The notes: generated from the letters alone by a model not told the origin. Numbered from the stretch's first letter, positions 15,513-24,802 are shown. The stretch is 64,000 nt of DNA from Bhargavaea cecembensis DSE10 (GCF_000348905.1 NZ_AOFT01000009.1:1-64000), one strand, 5' to 3'. Translations and numbers: made by a program.

Positions 15513-15932
15513 TTACAGCCTTTGCTGCATCTCCAGGAAGCGTGTGATCATGGCATTCAGTTCTTGTTCGGGAATATCGCCGATCACTTCCCGTTCAAGC
15601 TTTTCAACTGCAGACGATGTCTTTTCATATACTTCCCGTCCATGAATGGTCAGCAGGATAATCTTGGCCCGCCGGTCCTCCCCCGGGCGGGTTTCAATCA
15701 GGCCGCTTTCCATCAACTGCTGAATCGTTCTGGAGACAGTCGGCTTTTCGACAAACTGCCTTGCTGCCAGCTCCGCAGGTGTCATTTCTTCCTGCTCCGC
15801 TATCAGCCGGAGCGCCGACCATTGGGGAACAGTGAGGCCATCTTTCGCCAGAACATCTGCAGTCCTTTGGATAAACGGGCGGTATATGTCCGTAAATCTC
15901 CTAAAAAACAGCTGATGGGTTTTTAGTTCCAT
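15513..15932 (-). CDS. MarR-family transcriptional regulator
   Basis: 139-aa winged-helix regulator: dimerisation helices at both ends, recognition segment TPAELAARQFVEKPTVSRTIQQL, wing LIETRPGEDRRAKIILLT. It probably represses itself and the downstream MFS pump through the perfect inverted repeat at 15949-15971, 17 bp before its start. The ATG at 15932 was chosen with AGTGGTGG as ribosome site; an in-frame GTG 12 bp upstream is the alternative. Confidence 0.92.
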   Translation of the reverse strand: MELKTHQLFFRRFTDIYRPFIQRTADVLAKDGLTVPQWSALRLIAEQEEMTPAELAARQFVEKPTVSRTIQQLMESGLIETRPGEDRRAKIILLTIHGREVYEKTSSAVEKLEREVIGDIPEQELNAMITRFLEMQQRL

Positions 15933-15948
15933 ATTATCCACCACTTTT

Positions 15949-15971
15949 ATTAGTTAGTTTTGCTAACTAAT
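15949..15971. promoter_or_regulatory. Probable MarR operator
   Basis: Perfect inverted repeat ATTAGTTAG-TTTTG-CTAACTAAT just upstream of the marR gene. This is the size and A/T-rich TTAG character of MarR binding sites. Confidence 0.7.
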
Positions 15972-16000
15972 AATATCATACTGAAGTTGCCTGCGTCCAT

Positions 16001-16036
16001 AAAAAACAGCAGATGGCTTATTTGCCATCCACTGCT
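16001..16036 (-). terminator. Terminator of the coiled-coil protein gene
   Basis: AGCAG-GGATGGC / GCCATC-TGCT stem followed by TTTTTT on the minus strand. It overlaps the last codons. Confidence 0.7.
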
Positions 16037-16293
16037 TCCGGTAAGTATACGGTCTCGCCTGATTGATTGTTTACTGGGATTTCTGCTGTGTAGTCCAGCT
16101 TCATTTTCTCCAGCTCGAGTTTCATCTTTTCCGTTTCGGCAATAAAGTTCTGCTGTTTCAGTTTTTCAAGTTCAATTTCATCCTGGAGCCTGTCAGCCTG
16201 GTATCTGGCCATTCTTCTCCTGTGATCCGTAATAATCGCAGTCAGCGGGATGCTCATGACGATCATTACAATAAAAATTGCTTCCGGCATCAT
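16018..16293 (-). CDS. Small membrane-anchored coiled-coil protein
   Basis: 91-aa protein: an N-terminal hydrophobic span (about residues 5-21), a basic turn HRRRMARY, then a charged helix of about 40 residues with regular Glu/Lys/Leu spacing (LEKLKQQNF, EKMKLELEKM), i.e. a coiled coil. The topology resembles PspB-like proteins, but no homology can be claimed. Ribosome site GGGGAGC, own terminator. It lies between marR and proB, with no obvious functional partner. Confidence 0.75.
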   Translation of the reverse strand: MMPEAIFIVMIVMSIPLTAIITDHRRRMARYQADRLQDEIELEKLKQQNFIAETEKMKLELEKMKLDYTAEIPVNNQSGETVYLPEAVDGK

Positions 16294-16386
16294 TTACAGC
16301 TCCCCTGTTTCATTTTATAGAGATACGGTTTACTATTAGAAAAAGATTCACATCAAGGAGAAAATATATTTTGCGCCAGATTCTTG

Positions 16387-16415
16387 TTGATTAAATATCA
16401 GAAATGTTGCATAAT
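16387..16415 (+). promoter_or_regulatory. Sigma-A type promoter of proBA
   Basis: TTGATT, 17-bp spacer, CATAAT, 33 bp before the proB start. No T-box or long leader is present. Confidence 0.55.
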
Positions 16416-16447
16416 CATTCTTAACATTCGTATGGGGGGCGTTTCGG

Positions 16448-17572
16448 TTGAAGAAAAGGCGGGTTGTCGTCAAAATCGGCAGCAGTTCACTGACAGATAC
16501 GTGCGGCGGGTTGTCGAAACCGAAGGTCCAGGAGCATGCGGCGGCAATCGCTTTGCTGATGAAGAGCGGCCATGAAGTGGTCCTCGTGTCTTCCGGTGCC
16601 GTTGCCGCAGGTTTCCGGGACCTCGGATATGCCGTCCGCCCCGGTACAACTGCCGGCAAGCAGGCTGCGGCCGCAGTCGGACAAGGACTGCTCATGCAGG
16701 CGTACACCGATGCCTTCCGAAGCCACGGTATCGTGACCGCACAGCTGCTGCTCACAAGACAGGATCTGATGCGGAAGGAACGCTTCCATAATACCGGCAG
16801 GATGCTCGAAGAACTTCTTCACAGAGGGGCCCTGCCGATTGTGAACGAGAACGATTCGGTATCGGTCGAAGGAATAACGTTCGGGGACAACGATATGCTC
16901 TCGGCACTCGTCGCAGGGCTCGTGCACGCCGATTTCCTTGCGATTCTCACCGACGTGAACGGGCTCTATGACGGCAATCCGAACCATGATCCGGATGCCA
17001 AGAAGTACACGTTCATCCCTGAAATCCATGATGGCCTTCTCCGTCAGGCGTCGGGCGCGGGTTCGTCGGTCGGTACCGGCGGCATGCGTTCAAAGGTCCT
17101 CGCCGCAAGGACCGCAGGAAGCCTTGGGGTCCATGTATTCATCGGGACGGGAGACGGCGCCGAAAAACTCCTTGATATTGTGGAAGGACGCGGTGACGGA
17201 ACGTATATCGGCATCTCCTCGCTCATGTCCGGCAAGGATTCCAAGCGATGGTTGGCCCTTTGCTCAGTGCCGGCCGGAAGCATTACGGTGGACGGCGGCG
17301 CGGCCCGGGCTCTTGCAGGAAAAGGAACCAGCCTCCTCCCTGTGGGAATCACCTCTGTCAGCGGAAACTTCAAACAGGGAGAAGTAGTCAATGTCCTTGA
17401 TGAGGACGGTGAACTGATCGGCAGAGGCATGGTGAACTATCCTGCCGATACGGTCAGCAAAATCATCGGCAAACCAGGAGACGAAGCGATGAAGATTTCC
17501 GGCGGGACCACGCCTGAAGTCATCCACTGCAACCGGTGGATCCATCTTAAAACCAAGGAGGCGGTACGATGA
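16448..17572 (+). CDS. proB: Glutamate 5-kinase
   Basis: 374-aa ProB, first enzyme of proline synthesis: glutamate plus ATP to glutamyl-5-phosphate. It has an amino-acid-kinase domain opening VVVKIGSSSLTD, with NENDSVSVEGITFGDND in the substrate site and GTGGMRSKVLAA, followed by a C-terminal PUA domain (about 275-360). Start TTG at 16448 with GGGGGG upstream. Its stop overlaps the proA start (ATGA). The PUA-containing form is the feedback-inhibited biosynthetic type by analogy; osmotic control cannot be judged here. Confidence 0.96.
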   Translation: MKKRRVVVKIGSSSLTDTCGGLSKPKVQEHAAAIALLMKSGHEVVLVSSGAVAAGFRDLGYAVRPGTTAGKQAAAAVGQGLLMQAYTDAFRSHGIVTAQLLLTRQDLMRKERFHNTGRMLEELLHRGALPIVNENDSVSVEGITFGDNDMLSALVAGLVHADFLAILTDVNGLYDGNPNHDPDAKKYTFIPEIHDGLLRQASGAGSSVGTGGMRSKVLAARTAGSLGVHVFIGTGDGAEKLLDIVEGRGDGTYIGISSLMSGKDSKRWLALCSVPAGSITVDGGAARALAGKGTSLLPVGITSVSGNFKQGEVVNVLDEDGELIGRGMVNYPADTVSKIIGKPGDEAMKISGGTTPEVIHCNRWIHLKTKEAVR

Positions 17573-18831
17573 CGAATGTACAGACTACCCAAGCAGATGA
17601 GCTTCAGATAAAAGGGCAAAAAGCCAAGCAGGCTGCCGCTATGATGGGCGTGCTGCCGACGTCCGCTAAAGACGGGGCGCTTAAAGCCATCTCGGCAGGA
17701 CTCCTGCACAATACACCCTATCTCCTCGATGCCAACCGGGCCGATCTGGACGCCGGACGTGCAGCCGGGCTTTCCGAATCACTTCTGGACCGCCTGATGC
17801 TCGATGAAGCACGCATCCGGGCCATTGCAGATGCGCTGATCGACCTTACCCGACTCGCCGATCCGGTCGGCCAGGTACTGGAGGAATGGGAGCGGCCGAA
17901 CGGATTAAAATTGTCCACTGTCCGCGTCCCGCTCGGTGTCGTCGGCATCATCTATGAAGCCCGGCCAAATGTCACGGTCGATGCCGCAGCGCTCTGCCTC
18001 AAAACGGGAAATGCCGTGATCCTGAGAGGCAGCTCATCCGCCATCCGCTCCAACATGGCACTGGTGAGCGTCATCCGGGAGGCCGTCGCCACGGCCGGGC
18101 TTCCTGAAGATGCCGTACAGCTTGTGGAAGACACAAGCCGTGAAACAGCGTCCCGCCTGTTCAAGATGAATGATGTCCTGGACGTCCTCATACCCCGGGG
18201 CAGCGCAAACCTGATCCGGACCGTCGTCGACAATGCGACCGTTCCGGTGATCGAGACCGGCGCCGGAAACTGCCATGTCTATATTGACGAATCCGCCGAT
18301 AAGGAGATGGCGATCCGGATTGCGGTCAATGCCAAGACACAGCGGCCTTCCGTCTGCAATGCAGCGGAAAAGATTCTGATCCACCAGAACTGGCCCCACA
18401 CCGCGGAACTTGTCGCCGCTCTCCAATGGGAGGGTGTCGTCGTCCATGGTGACGAAGCCGTCATTGATCTCGCAGATGGTGTGCTGGTCGCGTCCGAGGA
18501 AGACTGGGCAATGGAATACCTCGACCTCGAGGCCGCCATCAGGATCGTCTCCTCCACCGAAGAGGCCATCACCCATATCAATACGTACGGCACACGGCAC
18601 TCCGAAGCCATTGTGACGTCCAGCCTGCAAGAAGCAAAGAAATTCCAGATGGGAGTGGATGCCGCGGCGGTCTATCACAATGCCTCCACCCGCTTTACAG
18701 ATGGCTTTGAGTTCGGTTTCGGTGCGGAACTCGGGATCAGCACCCAGAAACTGCATGCGCGCGGGCCGATGGGACTCCCGGCCCTCACATCCGTAAAGAC
18801 ACTCATCTCGGGCAATGGGCAGTGCAAGTAA
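17569..18831 (+). CDS. proA: Glutamate-5-semialdehyde dehydrogenase
   Basis: 420-aa ProA, NADPH-dependent reduction of glutamyl-5-phosphate to the semialdehyde. Family landmarks are RVPLGVVGIIYEARPNVT, LIPRGSANLI and the catalytic-Cys segment QRPSVCNAAEKIL. Ribosome site AAGGAGG. Second gene of proBA, translationally coupled. Its terminator, 40 bp downstream, has been split by IS copy 2. Confidence 0.97.
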   Translation: MTNVQTTQADELQIKGQKAKQAAAMMGVLPTSAKDGALKAISAGLLHNTPYLLDANRADLDAGRAAGLSESLLDRLMLDEARIRAIADALIDLTRLADPVGQVLEEWERPNGLKLSTVRVPLGVVGIIYEARPNVTVDAAALCLKTGNAVILRGSSSAIRSNMALVSVIREAVATAGLPEDAVQLVEDTSRETASRLFKMNDVLDVLIPRGSANLIRTVVDNATVPVIETGAGNCHVYIDESADKEMAIRIAVNAKTQRPSVCNAAEKILIHQNWPHTAELVAALQWEGVVVHGDEAVIDLADGVLVASEEDWAMEYLDLEAAIRIVSSTEEAITHINTYGTRHSEAIVTSSLQEAKKFQMGVDAAAVYHNASTRFTDGFEFGFGAELGISTQKLHARGPMGLPALTSVKTLISGNGQCK

Positions 18832-18871
18832 CCATTCGCCATTCCTGATAAAAATCCTGCAGGACAAATAC

Positions 18872-18898
18872 AGCCGGCTCCGATTCACGGAGCCGGCT
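18872..18898 (+). terminator. proA terminator stem, left target-duplication copy of IS copy 2
   Basis: AGCCGGCTCCG / CGGAGCCGGCT stem, now followed by IS sequence instead of a T run. A 27-bp duplicate with one difference (in the loop) lies at 20142-20168. Confidence 0.75.
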
Positions 18899-18971
18899 CA
18901 GACTGTAGACAAAGTGAGTGGAATACTCCTTTGTCTACAGTTTTTTCTATTCCTGAAAATCCTCCGGATTT

Positions 18972-19078
18972 CCGCTGCGGGCCCTCGCTTACCGCGGGCG
19001 TTGCCTTAGCCTCCTCGAGCTGCGCTCTGCGGGGTCTTCGGCTAACGCTTTTCCCGCAGGTGTCTCGGGCCCTCCGCT
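18972..19078 (+). repeat. Multi-hairpin element in IS copy 2 leader (short form)
   Basis: Same closing GGGCCC boxes and core as in copy 1, but without the block of about 57 bp that holds the two accessory hairpins. Confidence 0.6.
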
Positions 19079-19098
19079 TCAATCCGCCATAAGGCTTA

Positions 19099-19127
19099 TT
19101 GAGGCAAACGGTACCTGTTACTATAAT
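19099..19127 (+). promoter_or_regulatory. Transposase promoter of IS copy 2
   Basis: TTGAGG, exact 17-bp spacer, TATAAT, 27 bp before the transposase start. Confidence 0.7.
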
Positions 19128-19153
19128 CGAATTAACAGACTACAAAACGGGTG

Positions 19154-20060
19154 ATGAATATGCTGTCAAAATCGAATGGAACCAATCGTGATCAACTTGA
19201 AATGGTCTCGCTTGATGAGATGGTCCCGGAGGACCACCTGGTCAGGAAACTCGAGAAAGCCATCGACTTTTCGTTCATTTAAGATCTCGTAGAGGATTTG
19301 TATTCAGACCGTGGCCGTCCTAGTATCGATCCGGTTGTCCTCATCAAGCTCCCATTTCTCCAATACACCTTTGGCATCCGTTCGAGGCGCAGCACGATCG
19401 AAGAAGTCAATACGAACCTGGCTTACCGCTGGTTCCTGGGCTTCGGCTTCTATGATAAAGTGCCACATTTTTCGACTTTCGGTAAGAACTACGAACGGCG
19501 ATTCAAGGACACATACCTATTCGAACAGATCTTCTACCGGATCCTGAAACAGGTGGCGGACCGTGGGTTGCTCCGTGCGGAGCACGTGTTTATCGATTCC
19601 ACTCACGTCAAGGCCAGCGCAAACAAGCTGAAGTTCACGAAAAAAGTGGTCCGTAAGGAAACACGCGCCTACCAGTCCCTACACGAAGAAGAGATCAACG
19701 CCGACCGTGAGGACAACGGAAAGAAGCCTTTCCCTCCGGACAAGTGACGACCGTGAAGAGGAGAAGGAGATCAAAGAGAGCACGACTGATCTTCGAACCG
19801 TTGCTGAATGTCGTCAAAGAGAAAGTCGGAAAGCCGCTTGCCGTTGCTGCTGATGCCGGATACAAAACGCCTCATATGAACGCGGTTTCGGAGATGCCAA
19901 GGAGAAGTGTGGCATGCGATGGACGACCCTTCGCGGAAGGGCAAAAATGTCCATGCAGGCGATGCTTACTTTTGCTGCATTAAATCTGAAGAGATTGGCC
20001 TGCTGGACATGGGAGTCACCGGAACCGGCCTGACGGCCGGTCATTCCAAGGGAAATTCAG
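19154..20060 (+). pseudogene. IS1182-family transposase with nonsense codon and deletions
   Basis: Starts MNMLSKSNGTNRDQLEM and keeps the conserved N-terminal domain (MVPEDHLVRKLEKAIDF). A TAA at 19280 interrupts it, where relatives have Tyr in FIYDLVEDLYS. It continues through RGRPSIDPVVLIK, GFYDKVPHFSTFGKNYERRF and FIDSTHVKASANK to about 19746, where a small indel ends the frame. The remaining C-terminal pieces are joined by deletions. Not functional. Confidence 0.85.
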
Positions 20061-20141
20061 GGGCAAAATACTCGGAAAATCCACATGAATGACAAAACGG
20101 ACCCAGAAAATTTCTTCTGGGTCCGTTTTGTCTACAGTCTG

Positions 20142-20173
20142 AGCCGGCTCCGATACACGGAGCCGGCTTTTTC
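20142..20173 (+). terminator. proA terminator, distal duplicate with T run
   Basis: Same stem as 18872-18898 followed by TTTTTC. This is the working half of the duplicated terminator. Confidence 0.75.
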
Positions 20174-20371
20174 ATGACACCATTTTCCGGACGATCACTC
20201 TTGCCGGAATGACTTTTTGCCGGGGCTGCCTCACTGTCAGAGTTCATTGATGCGAGTCAGCCACCAATCACACTGGAGAAAGTCAAGCCTCCGGCGCAGT
20301 TTACGGGCTTTCAGACAAGGCAATACTTCATATAATTCCCTATCATCATTCGGAAAGAAGGAAGCAGAGCC

Positions 20372-20863
20372 ATGCCTATACCAGCGCATCAAAAATACCA
20401 TCACCAGAAAAAGAACTTATGGGCGGGAATCCTGTTCGGTCTCGGATTTGTCGCTTTTATCGACGAGACCATCTTCCACCAGCTGCTTCACTGGCATAAA
20501 TTTTACGACCGGTCGACCACCTCCATTGGCCTGATCTCAGATGGACTTTTCCATGCATTCAGCTGGTTCGCCACAGTGGGCGGCCTTTATCTGGTTGCAG
20601 ACCTGATGCGCCGTCATGCGTTCTGGCACAAGATGTTCTGGGGAGGCAAGCTGCTTGGTGGAGGCGGATTCCAGCTGTTTGACGGTACCATCCAGCATAA
20701 GCTGATGAGAATTCATCAGATCCGTTACAACGTTGATATTTTGCCATACGATCTGATTTGGAACATCACTGCCGTCATCATGATCATTGCCGGGCTTCTC
20801 CTGATCCGCAGTGCCAAGAAAGACAATATAGGGGTAAGTGGAGGCGAGACGCTTGCATCATGA
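20372..20863 (+). CDS. DUF2243 membrane protein
   Basis: 163-aa integral membrane protein with four hydrophobic segments and the DUF2243 hallmarks: GFVAFIDETIFHQLLHWHKFYD, then GLISDGLFHAFSW and GFQLFDGTIQHKLMRIHQIR. The conserved His residues in the membrane suggest metal or heme contact. Ribosome site GAAGGAAG. It overlaps ctaG by 11 bp, and DUF2243 next to CtaG is a recurrent pairing, hinting at a role in cytochrome oxidase assembly; that is inference. Confidence 0.88.
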   Translation: MPIPAHQKYHHQKKNLWAGILFGLGFVAFIDETIFHQLLHWHKFYDRSTTSIGLISDGLFHAFSWFATVGGLYLVADLMRRHAFWHKMFWGGKLLGGGGFQLFDGTIQHKLMRIHQIRYNVDILPYDLIWNITAVIMIIAGLLLIRSAKKDNIGVSGGETLAS

Positions 20864-21647
20864 GCAGCAATTCCTGCCCCCTGCCCTGCAGGTTCTGATC
20901 GTGTTATTCGCGCTTTCCGGAGCGGCTGGATACTTTACCCTGATGCTCCGGACCAACCGGGTCAGGCGGCTAAAGCACTGGCCGGCCTGGAGGTGGATTT
21001 TGTGGCTATCCGGGACAGTGATGGCGGCTTTGGTTATTGCCGGTCCGTTTGCAGAGGCGGCCCACCATGATTTCCGCCTTCATATGGCAGGCCACCTTCT
21101 CCTCGGGATGCTTGCTCCGCTCCTGATTGCCCTCTCTGCCCCTGTCACCCTTCTTCTCCGTGCACTCCCTGTCACTGCGGCCAGGAGGGTGACAAAAATG
21201 CTCCGGCATCCCGTCGCCCGATTTTACCGGAATCCCATCACAGCGTCCGTGCTGAACATCGGGGGACTCTGGCTGCTTTACGCCACTCCCCTTTTCCAGC
21301 TGATGCACCAGCACCTGTGGCTTTACCTGCTCATTCACCTCCATGTATTTGCGGCGGGCTATCTGTTCACGATCTCGATGATTTATATTGACCCTGCCCC
21401 TCATCCGAGCAGCCATCTGTTCCGGACGCTCGTTTTCATTTTCGCACTTGCGGCGCACGGTATTCTGAGCAAAATCATCTATGCAGAGCCGCTGCCCGGT
21501 TTTCCGCCCGACGAGGTCCGCGAAGGGGCCATGCTCATGTATTACGGAGGCGACCTCGTGGATCTTGTCATCATCATCCTGCTGTTCCGCAGCTGGTATC
21601 GGGCAACCGCTCCCCGGCACCTCTATCAAAAAATTGAATCCTCTTAA
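20853..21647 (+). CDS. ctaG: CtaG-type cytochrome c oxidase assembly factor
   Basis: 264-aa caa3-CtaG family membrane protein with about seven spans. It has conserved His residues in AAHHDFRLHMAGHLLLGMLAPLL and LFQLMHQHLWLYLLIHLHVF, likely copper or heme ligands used in CuB/oxidase maturation. I chose TTG at 20853 because GGAGGCG precedes it at 6 nt; an in-frame GTG at 20838 lies within that ribosome site. Translationally coupled to the DUF2243 gene. Confidence 0.88.
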   Translation: MHHEQQFLPPALQVLIVLFALSGAAGYFTLMLRTNRVRRLKHWPAWRWILWLSGTVMAALVIAGPFAEAAHHDFRLHMAGHLLLGMLAPLLIALSAPVTLLLRALPVTAARRVTKMLRHPVARFYRNPITASVLNIGGLWLLYATPLFQLMHQHLWLYLLIHLHVFAAGYLFTISMIYIDPAPHPSSHLFRTLVFIFALAAHGILSKIIYAEPLPGFPPDEVREGAMLMYYGGDLVDLVIIILLFRSWYRATAPRHLYQKIESS

Positions 21648-21699
21648 CGTCTCCCCTACACTTGAGTAGGTAATCCAACAGATGAAGGGGATGGCATAC

Positions 21700-22632
21700 A
21701 TGAGCAAACAGGTTAACTTAGGAAAATCAGGGCTTAGCGTAAACCCGATCGGCCTGGGTACAAACGCGGTCGGCGGACACAACCTATATCCGAATCTGAA
21801 TGAAGATACAGGCAGGGAACTTGTCCGTACGGCAATCAGCCATGGCATCGATTTTCTGGATACTGCATTTATCTACGGCATGGGCCGTTCGGAAGAGCTT
21901 GTCGGAGAAGTCGTACGTGAATCCGGAAGACGGCAGGAGCTGGTGCTTGCCACAAAAGGGGCACACCGCCAAACCGGGGACGGAATTGTCGTCGATAACT
22001 CCCCGGCCTTCCTCCGAGAAGAAGTGGAAAAGAGCCTGAAGCGCCTCCAGACAGACTACATCGATCTTTACTATATCCACTTTCCTGATGAGGACACACC
22101 GAAAGCCGAAGCTGTCGGTGCGCTGAAAGAACTGAAGGACGAAGGCAAGATCCGTGCGATCGGCGTCTCGAACTTTTCCCCGGAACAACTGAAGGAAGCC
22201 AACCGGGATGGCTATGTGGATGTGTTTCAGGGAGAATATAATCTTCTTGAGCGCGGCGCCGAAGAAGCTTACTTCCCGTACACATCCGAACAAGGCATTT
22301 CTTTCGTCCCTTACTACCCTCTCGCCGCAGGCCTTCTTGCCGGGAAGTACAGCGGCAATGAGACATTCGACGACCTCCGGAAAAGCCAGGCCCGCTTCCA
22401 GGGAGAGACGTTCAAACAAAATGTACAGCGCGTGAACAAGCTTCGGCCGATCGCGGAAGCCCACAATGCGGAAATTGCACATATTGTCCTTGCCTACTAT
22501 CTCGGGAAAGGGCCGATCGATTCGATCATCCCGGGTGCCAAGCGTGCTGAGCAGGTGCTCGACAACCTGAAGACGCTTGAAGTGAATCTCTCAGAAGAAG
22601 AACATCACGAAATCGAATCGATTTTCAGATGA
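21700..22632 (+). CDS. Aldo/keto reductase
   Basis: 310-aa NADPH-dependent AKR of the YhdN/IolS type. The catalytic tetrad can be placed in DTAFIYGMG (Asp, Tyr), LATKGA (Lys) and DLYYIHFPD (His), with the C-terminal cofactor segment [12 protein letters not shown]. Start at 21700 after AAGGGGATGG; an ATG 18 bp upstream is less likely. The substrate is unknown, and this subgroup commonly reduces small aldehydes such as methylglyoxal. Confidence 0.92.
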   Translation: MSKQVNLGKSGLSVNPIGLGTNAVGGHNLYPNLNEDTGRELVRTAISHGIDFLDTAFIYGMGRSEELVGEVVRESGRRQELVLATKGAHRQTGDGIVVDNSPAFLREEVEKSLKRLQTDYIDLYYIHFPDEDTPKAEAVGALKELKDEGKIRAIGVSNFSPEQLKEANRDGYVDVFQGEYNLLERGAEEAYFPYTSEQGISFVPYYPLAAGLLAGKYSGNETFDDLRKSQARFQGETFKQNVQRVNKLRPIAEAHNAEIAHIVLAYYLGKGPIDSIIPGAKRAEQVLDNLKTLEVNLSEEEHHEIESIFR

Positions 22633-22650
22633 AACCCTCAATATGAAATA

Positions 22651-22690
22651 CAGCAGCCGGCTCCTATTTTGTAGGAACCGGCTGCTGCAT
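22651..22690. terminator. Hairpin between the AKR gene and the MATE gene
   Basis: CAGCAGCCGGCTCCTA / TAGGAACCGGCTGCTG, a long stem between convergent genes. Neither side has a clear T run, so termination is likely but unproven. Confidence 0.5.
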
Positions 22691-22732
22691 ATATAATAAA
22701 AACCTATATCATTCTGGAAGTACCTCTTGCCG

Positions 22733-24115
22733 TCAGGCAATTTCAGGGGCTGGCTGCACGTCGTCGTCGACGAGTGCATGTCGTTCCCAGGCACGGCTTT
22801 TCCACCGGAGGGCCATGAAGATCCCCCTGGTCCATTCATCTGCAGCAATTGCGAGCCAGACCCCGACGAGTCCAAGATCCATCACGAAGACGAGGAAATA
22901 GCCGAGCGGAAGGCTCATCATGACCATCGAGAGTGCCGCCATCAGAACCGGGAACTTGGCATCGCCCGATGCACGGAGAGAGTTGATGATGACGATGTTG
23001 AACGTCCTGCCCGTCTCCAGCATGAAGGCCAGGAGGAGAACCGAAGCCCCAAGTTCGATGATTGCCTCATTGTCCGTAAAGAGCCGCATCAGCGGAAAAC
23101 GGAACGTCATGACGACAGCGACCATGATGATTGTAAACAGAAACGCCCATTTCAGGCTTCTCCACAGCCCTTTATATGCCTCATCCTTGTTCCCCGCCCC
23201 GACAAGGCGCCCGGTGATGATTGAAGTACCGAGGCCGATTGCAAGAGCGAATAAATAGCTGAACATCGAAATGTTCACCGCATACTGCCGGGCGGCAAGC
23301 GCTTCTGTGCCAAGATGGGTTACATAGTATAGGAAGACGAGCTGGCACCCCTGATACAAGATCTGCTCAAACGCGCTCGGAAGCCCGATGTTCAGGATTT
23401 TTGTAATGTATGAACGGGTCCAGGTAATGTAATACCTGAACTCGACCTTATACTCCATCACTCTGTACAGCAGCCAGAAAAAGACGAAAACGGCAATGAG
23501 CCGGCTGCCGACGGAGGAAATCGCGGCACCCTGCACGCCAAGTTCGGGAAGCCCGAACTTCCCGAAAATCAGGGCATAGTTGCCGACCACGTGAATGATG
23601 TTCATCCCGAGAGAGACGAACATCGTCTGCTTCGTAAAGCCGTGCACCCGGATCACGGCAGCAAGGGAATTGATAATTGCCTGCAGGAAGATGGCACCGC
23701 CGACAATCGACAAGTAGGCCTCTGCGTGGGCCAGCACCTCTCCCTGGAGGTTCATTGCGGTCATCAGCCGATTCGTGAACAACATAAACATGACACTGAG
23801 TCCCAGACCGACGAGGAGGTTCAGCGAGACCGCCAAACCGGAAATTTTCGCGGCTTCTATATATCGCTTGGAACCGAGGTACTGGGAGACGACAATCGCC
23901 GCTCCGTTCCCGACAACTTCAAGCACCAGGATTGCGATATGAATATACTGGTTGGCAGCTCCGACTCCGGAGACCGCATCATCCGACAGCGAACTCAGCA
24001 TGAAGGTATCGGTCAATCCCATCAGCATAAACAAAAACAACTCAAGAAAAATCGGCCACGTCAGATGAAACAGACTCAGCTTTTTTTCCTGGCCGCCAAC
24101 TGCAGTCACAGACAT
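22733..24115 (-). CDS. MATE-family efflux transporter
   Basis: 460-aa multidrug and toxin extrusion protein with 12 membrane helices in two repeated bundles. The N-terminal half has LTDTFMLSSLSDDAVSGVGAANQ, and the second repeat has IGLPSAFEQILYQGCQLVFLYYV. It probably exports organic cations with Na+ or H+. Monocistronic, divergent from luxS with about 170 bp between. Confidence 0.92.
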   Translation of the reverse strand: MSVTAVGGQEKKLSLFHLTWPIFLELFLFMLMGLTDTFMLSSLSDDAVSGVGAANQYIHIAILVLEVVGNGAAIVVSQYLGSKRYIEAAKISGLAVSLNLLVGLGLSVMFMLFTNRLMTAMNLQGEVLAHAEAYLSIVGGAIFLQAIINSLAAVIRVHGFTKQTMFVSLGMNIIHVVGNYALIFGKFGLPELGVQGAAISSVGSRLIAVFVFFWLLYRVMEYKVEFRYYITWTRSYITKILNIGLPSAFEQILYQGCQLVFLYYVTHLGTEALAARQYAVNISMFSYLFALAIGLGTSIITGRLVGAGNKDEAYKGLWRSLKWAFLFTIIMVAVVMTFRFPLMRLFTDNEAIIELGASVLLLAFMLETGRTFNIVIINSLRASGDAKFPVLMAALSMVMMSLPLGYFLVFVMDLGLVGVWLAIAADEWTRGIFMALRWKSRAWERHALVDDDVQPAPEIA

Positions 24116-24223
24116 CGCATTTCCTTCTTCCTTTTTTTAGAATCAAAACAGGAAATATCATACCACGCCGGATCTGTATTGGGAACCACTTCAACTCGGT
24201 TTTTGCCTGGAAAGTTTAGATGG

Positions 24224-24252
24224 TTTATTTTGTATTTTTAATCTGATATGAT
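24224..24252 (+). promoter_or_regulatory. Candidate luxS promoter
   Basis: TTTATT, 17-bp spacer, TATGAT, 36 bp before the luxS start. Confidence 0.45.
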
Positions 24253-24287
24253 AAGTAGGAAATGATTCAGGAAAGGATGATGGCCCG

Positions 24288-24764
24288 ATGGCACAAGTCG
24301 AAAGCTTTCTTCTCGACCATAACAAAGTGATTGCCCCGTATGTCCGGCTAGCAGGCACGGAACAGCACACCAAAGGCGCATCGCTTCAGAAATATGACCT
24401 CCGTTTTCTCCAGCCCAATAAAGATGCCATGCCGACTTCTGCGGTCCATACACTTGAGCACCTGCTTGCCACCTATATGAGGGATGAAATCGAAGGGATT
24501 GTCGATATTTCTCCAATGGGATGCCGGACCGGCTTCTATATGATTATCTGGGATGAGCACGATCCTGCGGATATCGCACGTGCACTGAAGGCGACACTTG
24601 AAAAAGTGATTGGAACAGAAACTGTACCGGCCGTTTCCGCACTGGAGTGCGGAAACTACCGCGACCACTCCCTGTTCGCCGCCAAAGAATATTCCAAGCA
24701 GGTCCTCGATTCCGGAATCAGCATCGATGCATTCGAACGGAAATTCGCAGAGCCCGTAAACTGA
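24288..24764 (+). CDS. luxS: S-ribosylhomocysteine lyase (AI-2 synthase)
   Basis: 158-aa LuxS with the metal set intact: HTLEH (His54, His58) and ECGNYRDHS (Cys about 121), plus the catalytic Cys in MGCRTGFY. It splits S-ribosylhomocysteine into homocysteine and DPD, the autoinducer-2 precursor, within the activated methyl cycle. Ribosome site AAAGGATG. Monocistronic, with a strong terminator. No SAM-responsive leader is visible. Confidence 0.98.
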   Translation: MAQVESFLLDHNKVIAPYVRLAGTEQHTKGASLQKYDLRFLQPNKDAMPTSAVHTLEHLLATYMRDEIEGIVDISPMGCRTGFYMIIWDEHDPADIARALKATLEKVIGTETVPAVSALECGNYRDHSLFAAKEYSKQVLDSGISIDAFERKFAEPVN

Positions 24765-24768
24765 ATTT

Positions 24769-24802
24769 TAAAAGGAGACTCCCGCCATGGAGTCTCCTTT
24801 TG
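24769..24802 (+). terminator. luxS terminator
   Basis: AAAAGGAGACTCC / GGAGTCTCCTTTT stem, 6-nt loop; the A and T runs could make it act in both directions. Confidence 0.85.

Larger units (their letters stand above)
18899..20141 (+). mobile_element. IS1182-family element, copy 2 (defective)
   Basis: 1243-bp copy with both inverted ends (CAGACTGTAGACAAA ... TTTGTCTACAGTCTG), left and right end hairpins, and an intact promoter and transposase start. The internal part is broken by a nonsense codon at 19280-19282, an indel near 19745, and two deletions relative to copy 1 (about 170 bp near 19793 and about 360 bp near 19878). The leader element lacks the two accessory hairpins seen in copies 1 and 3. 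It is flanked by a 27-bp terminator duplication with one mismatch. Confidence 0.85.
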
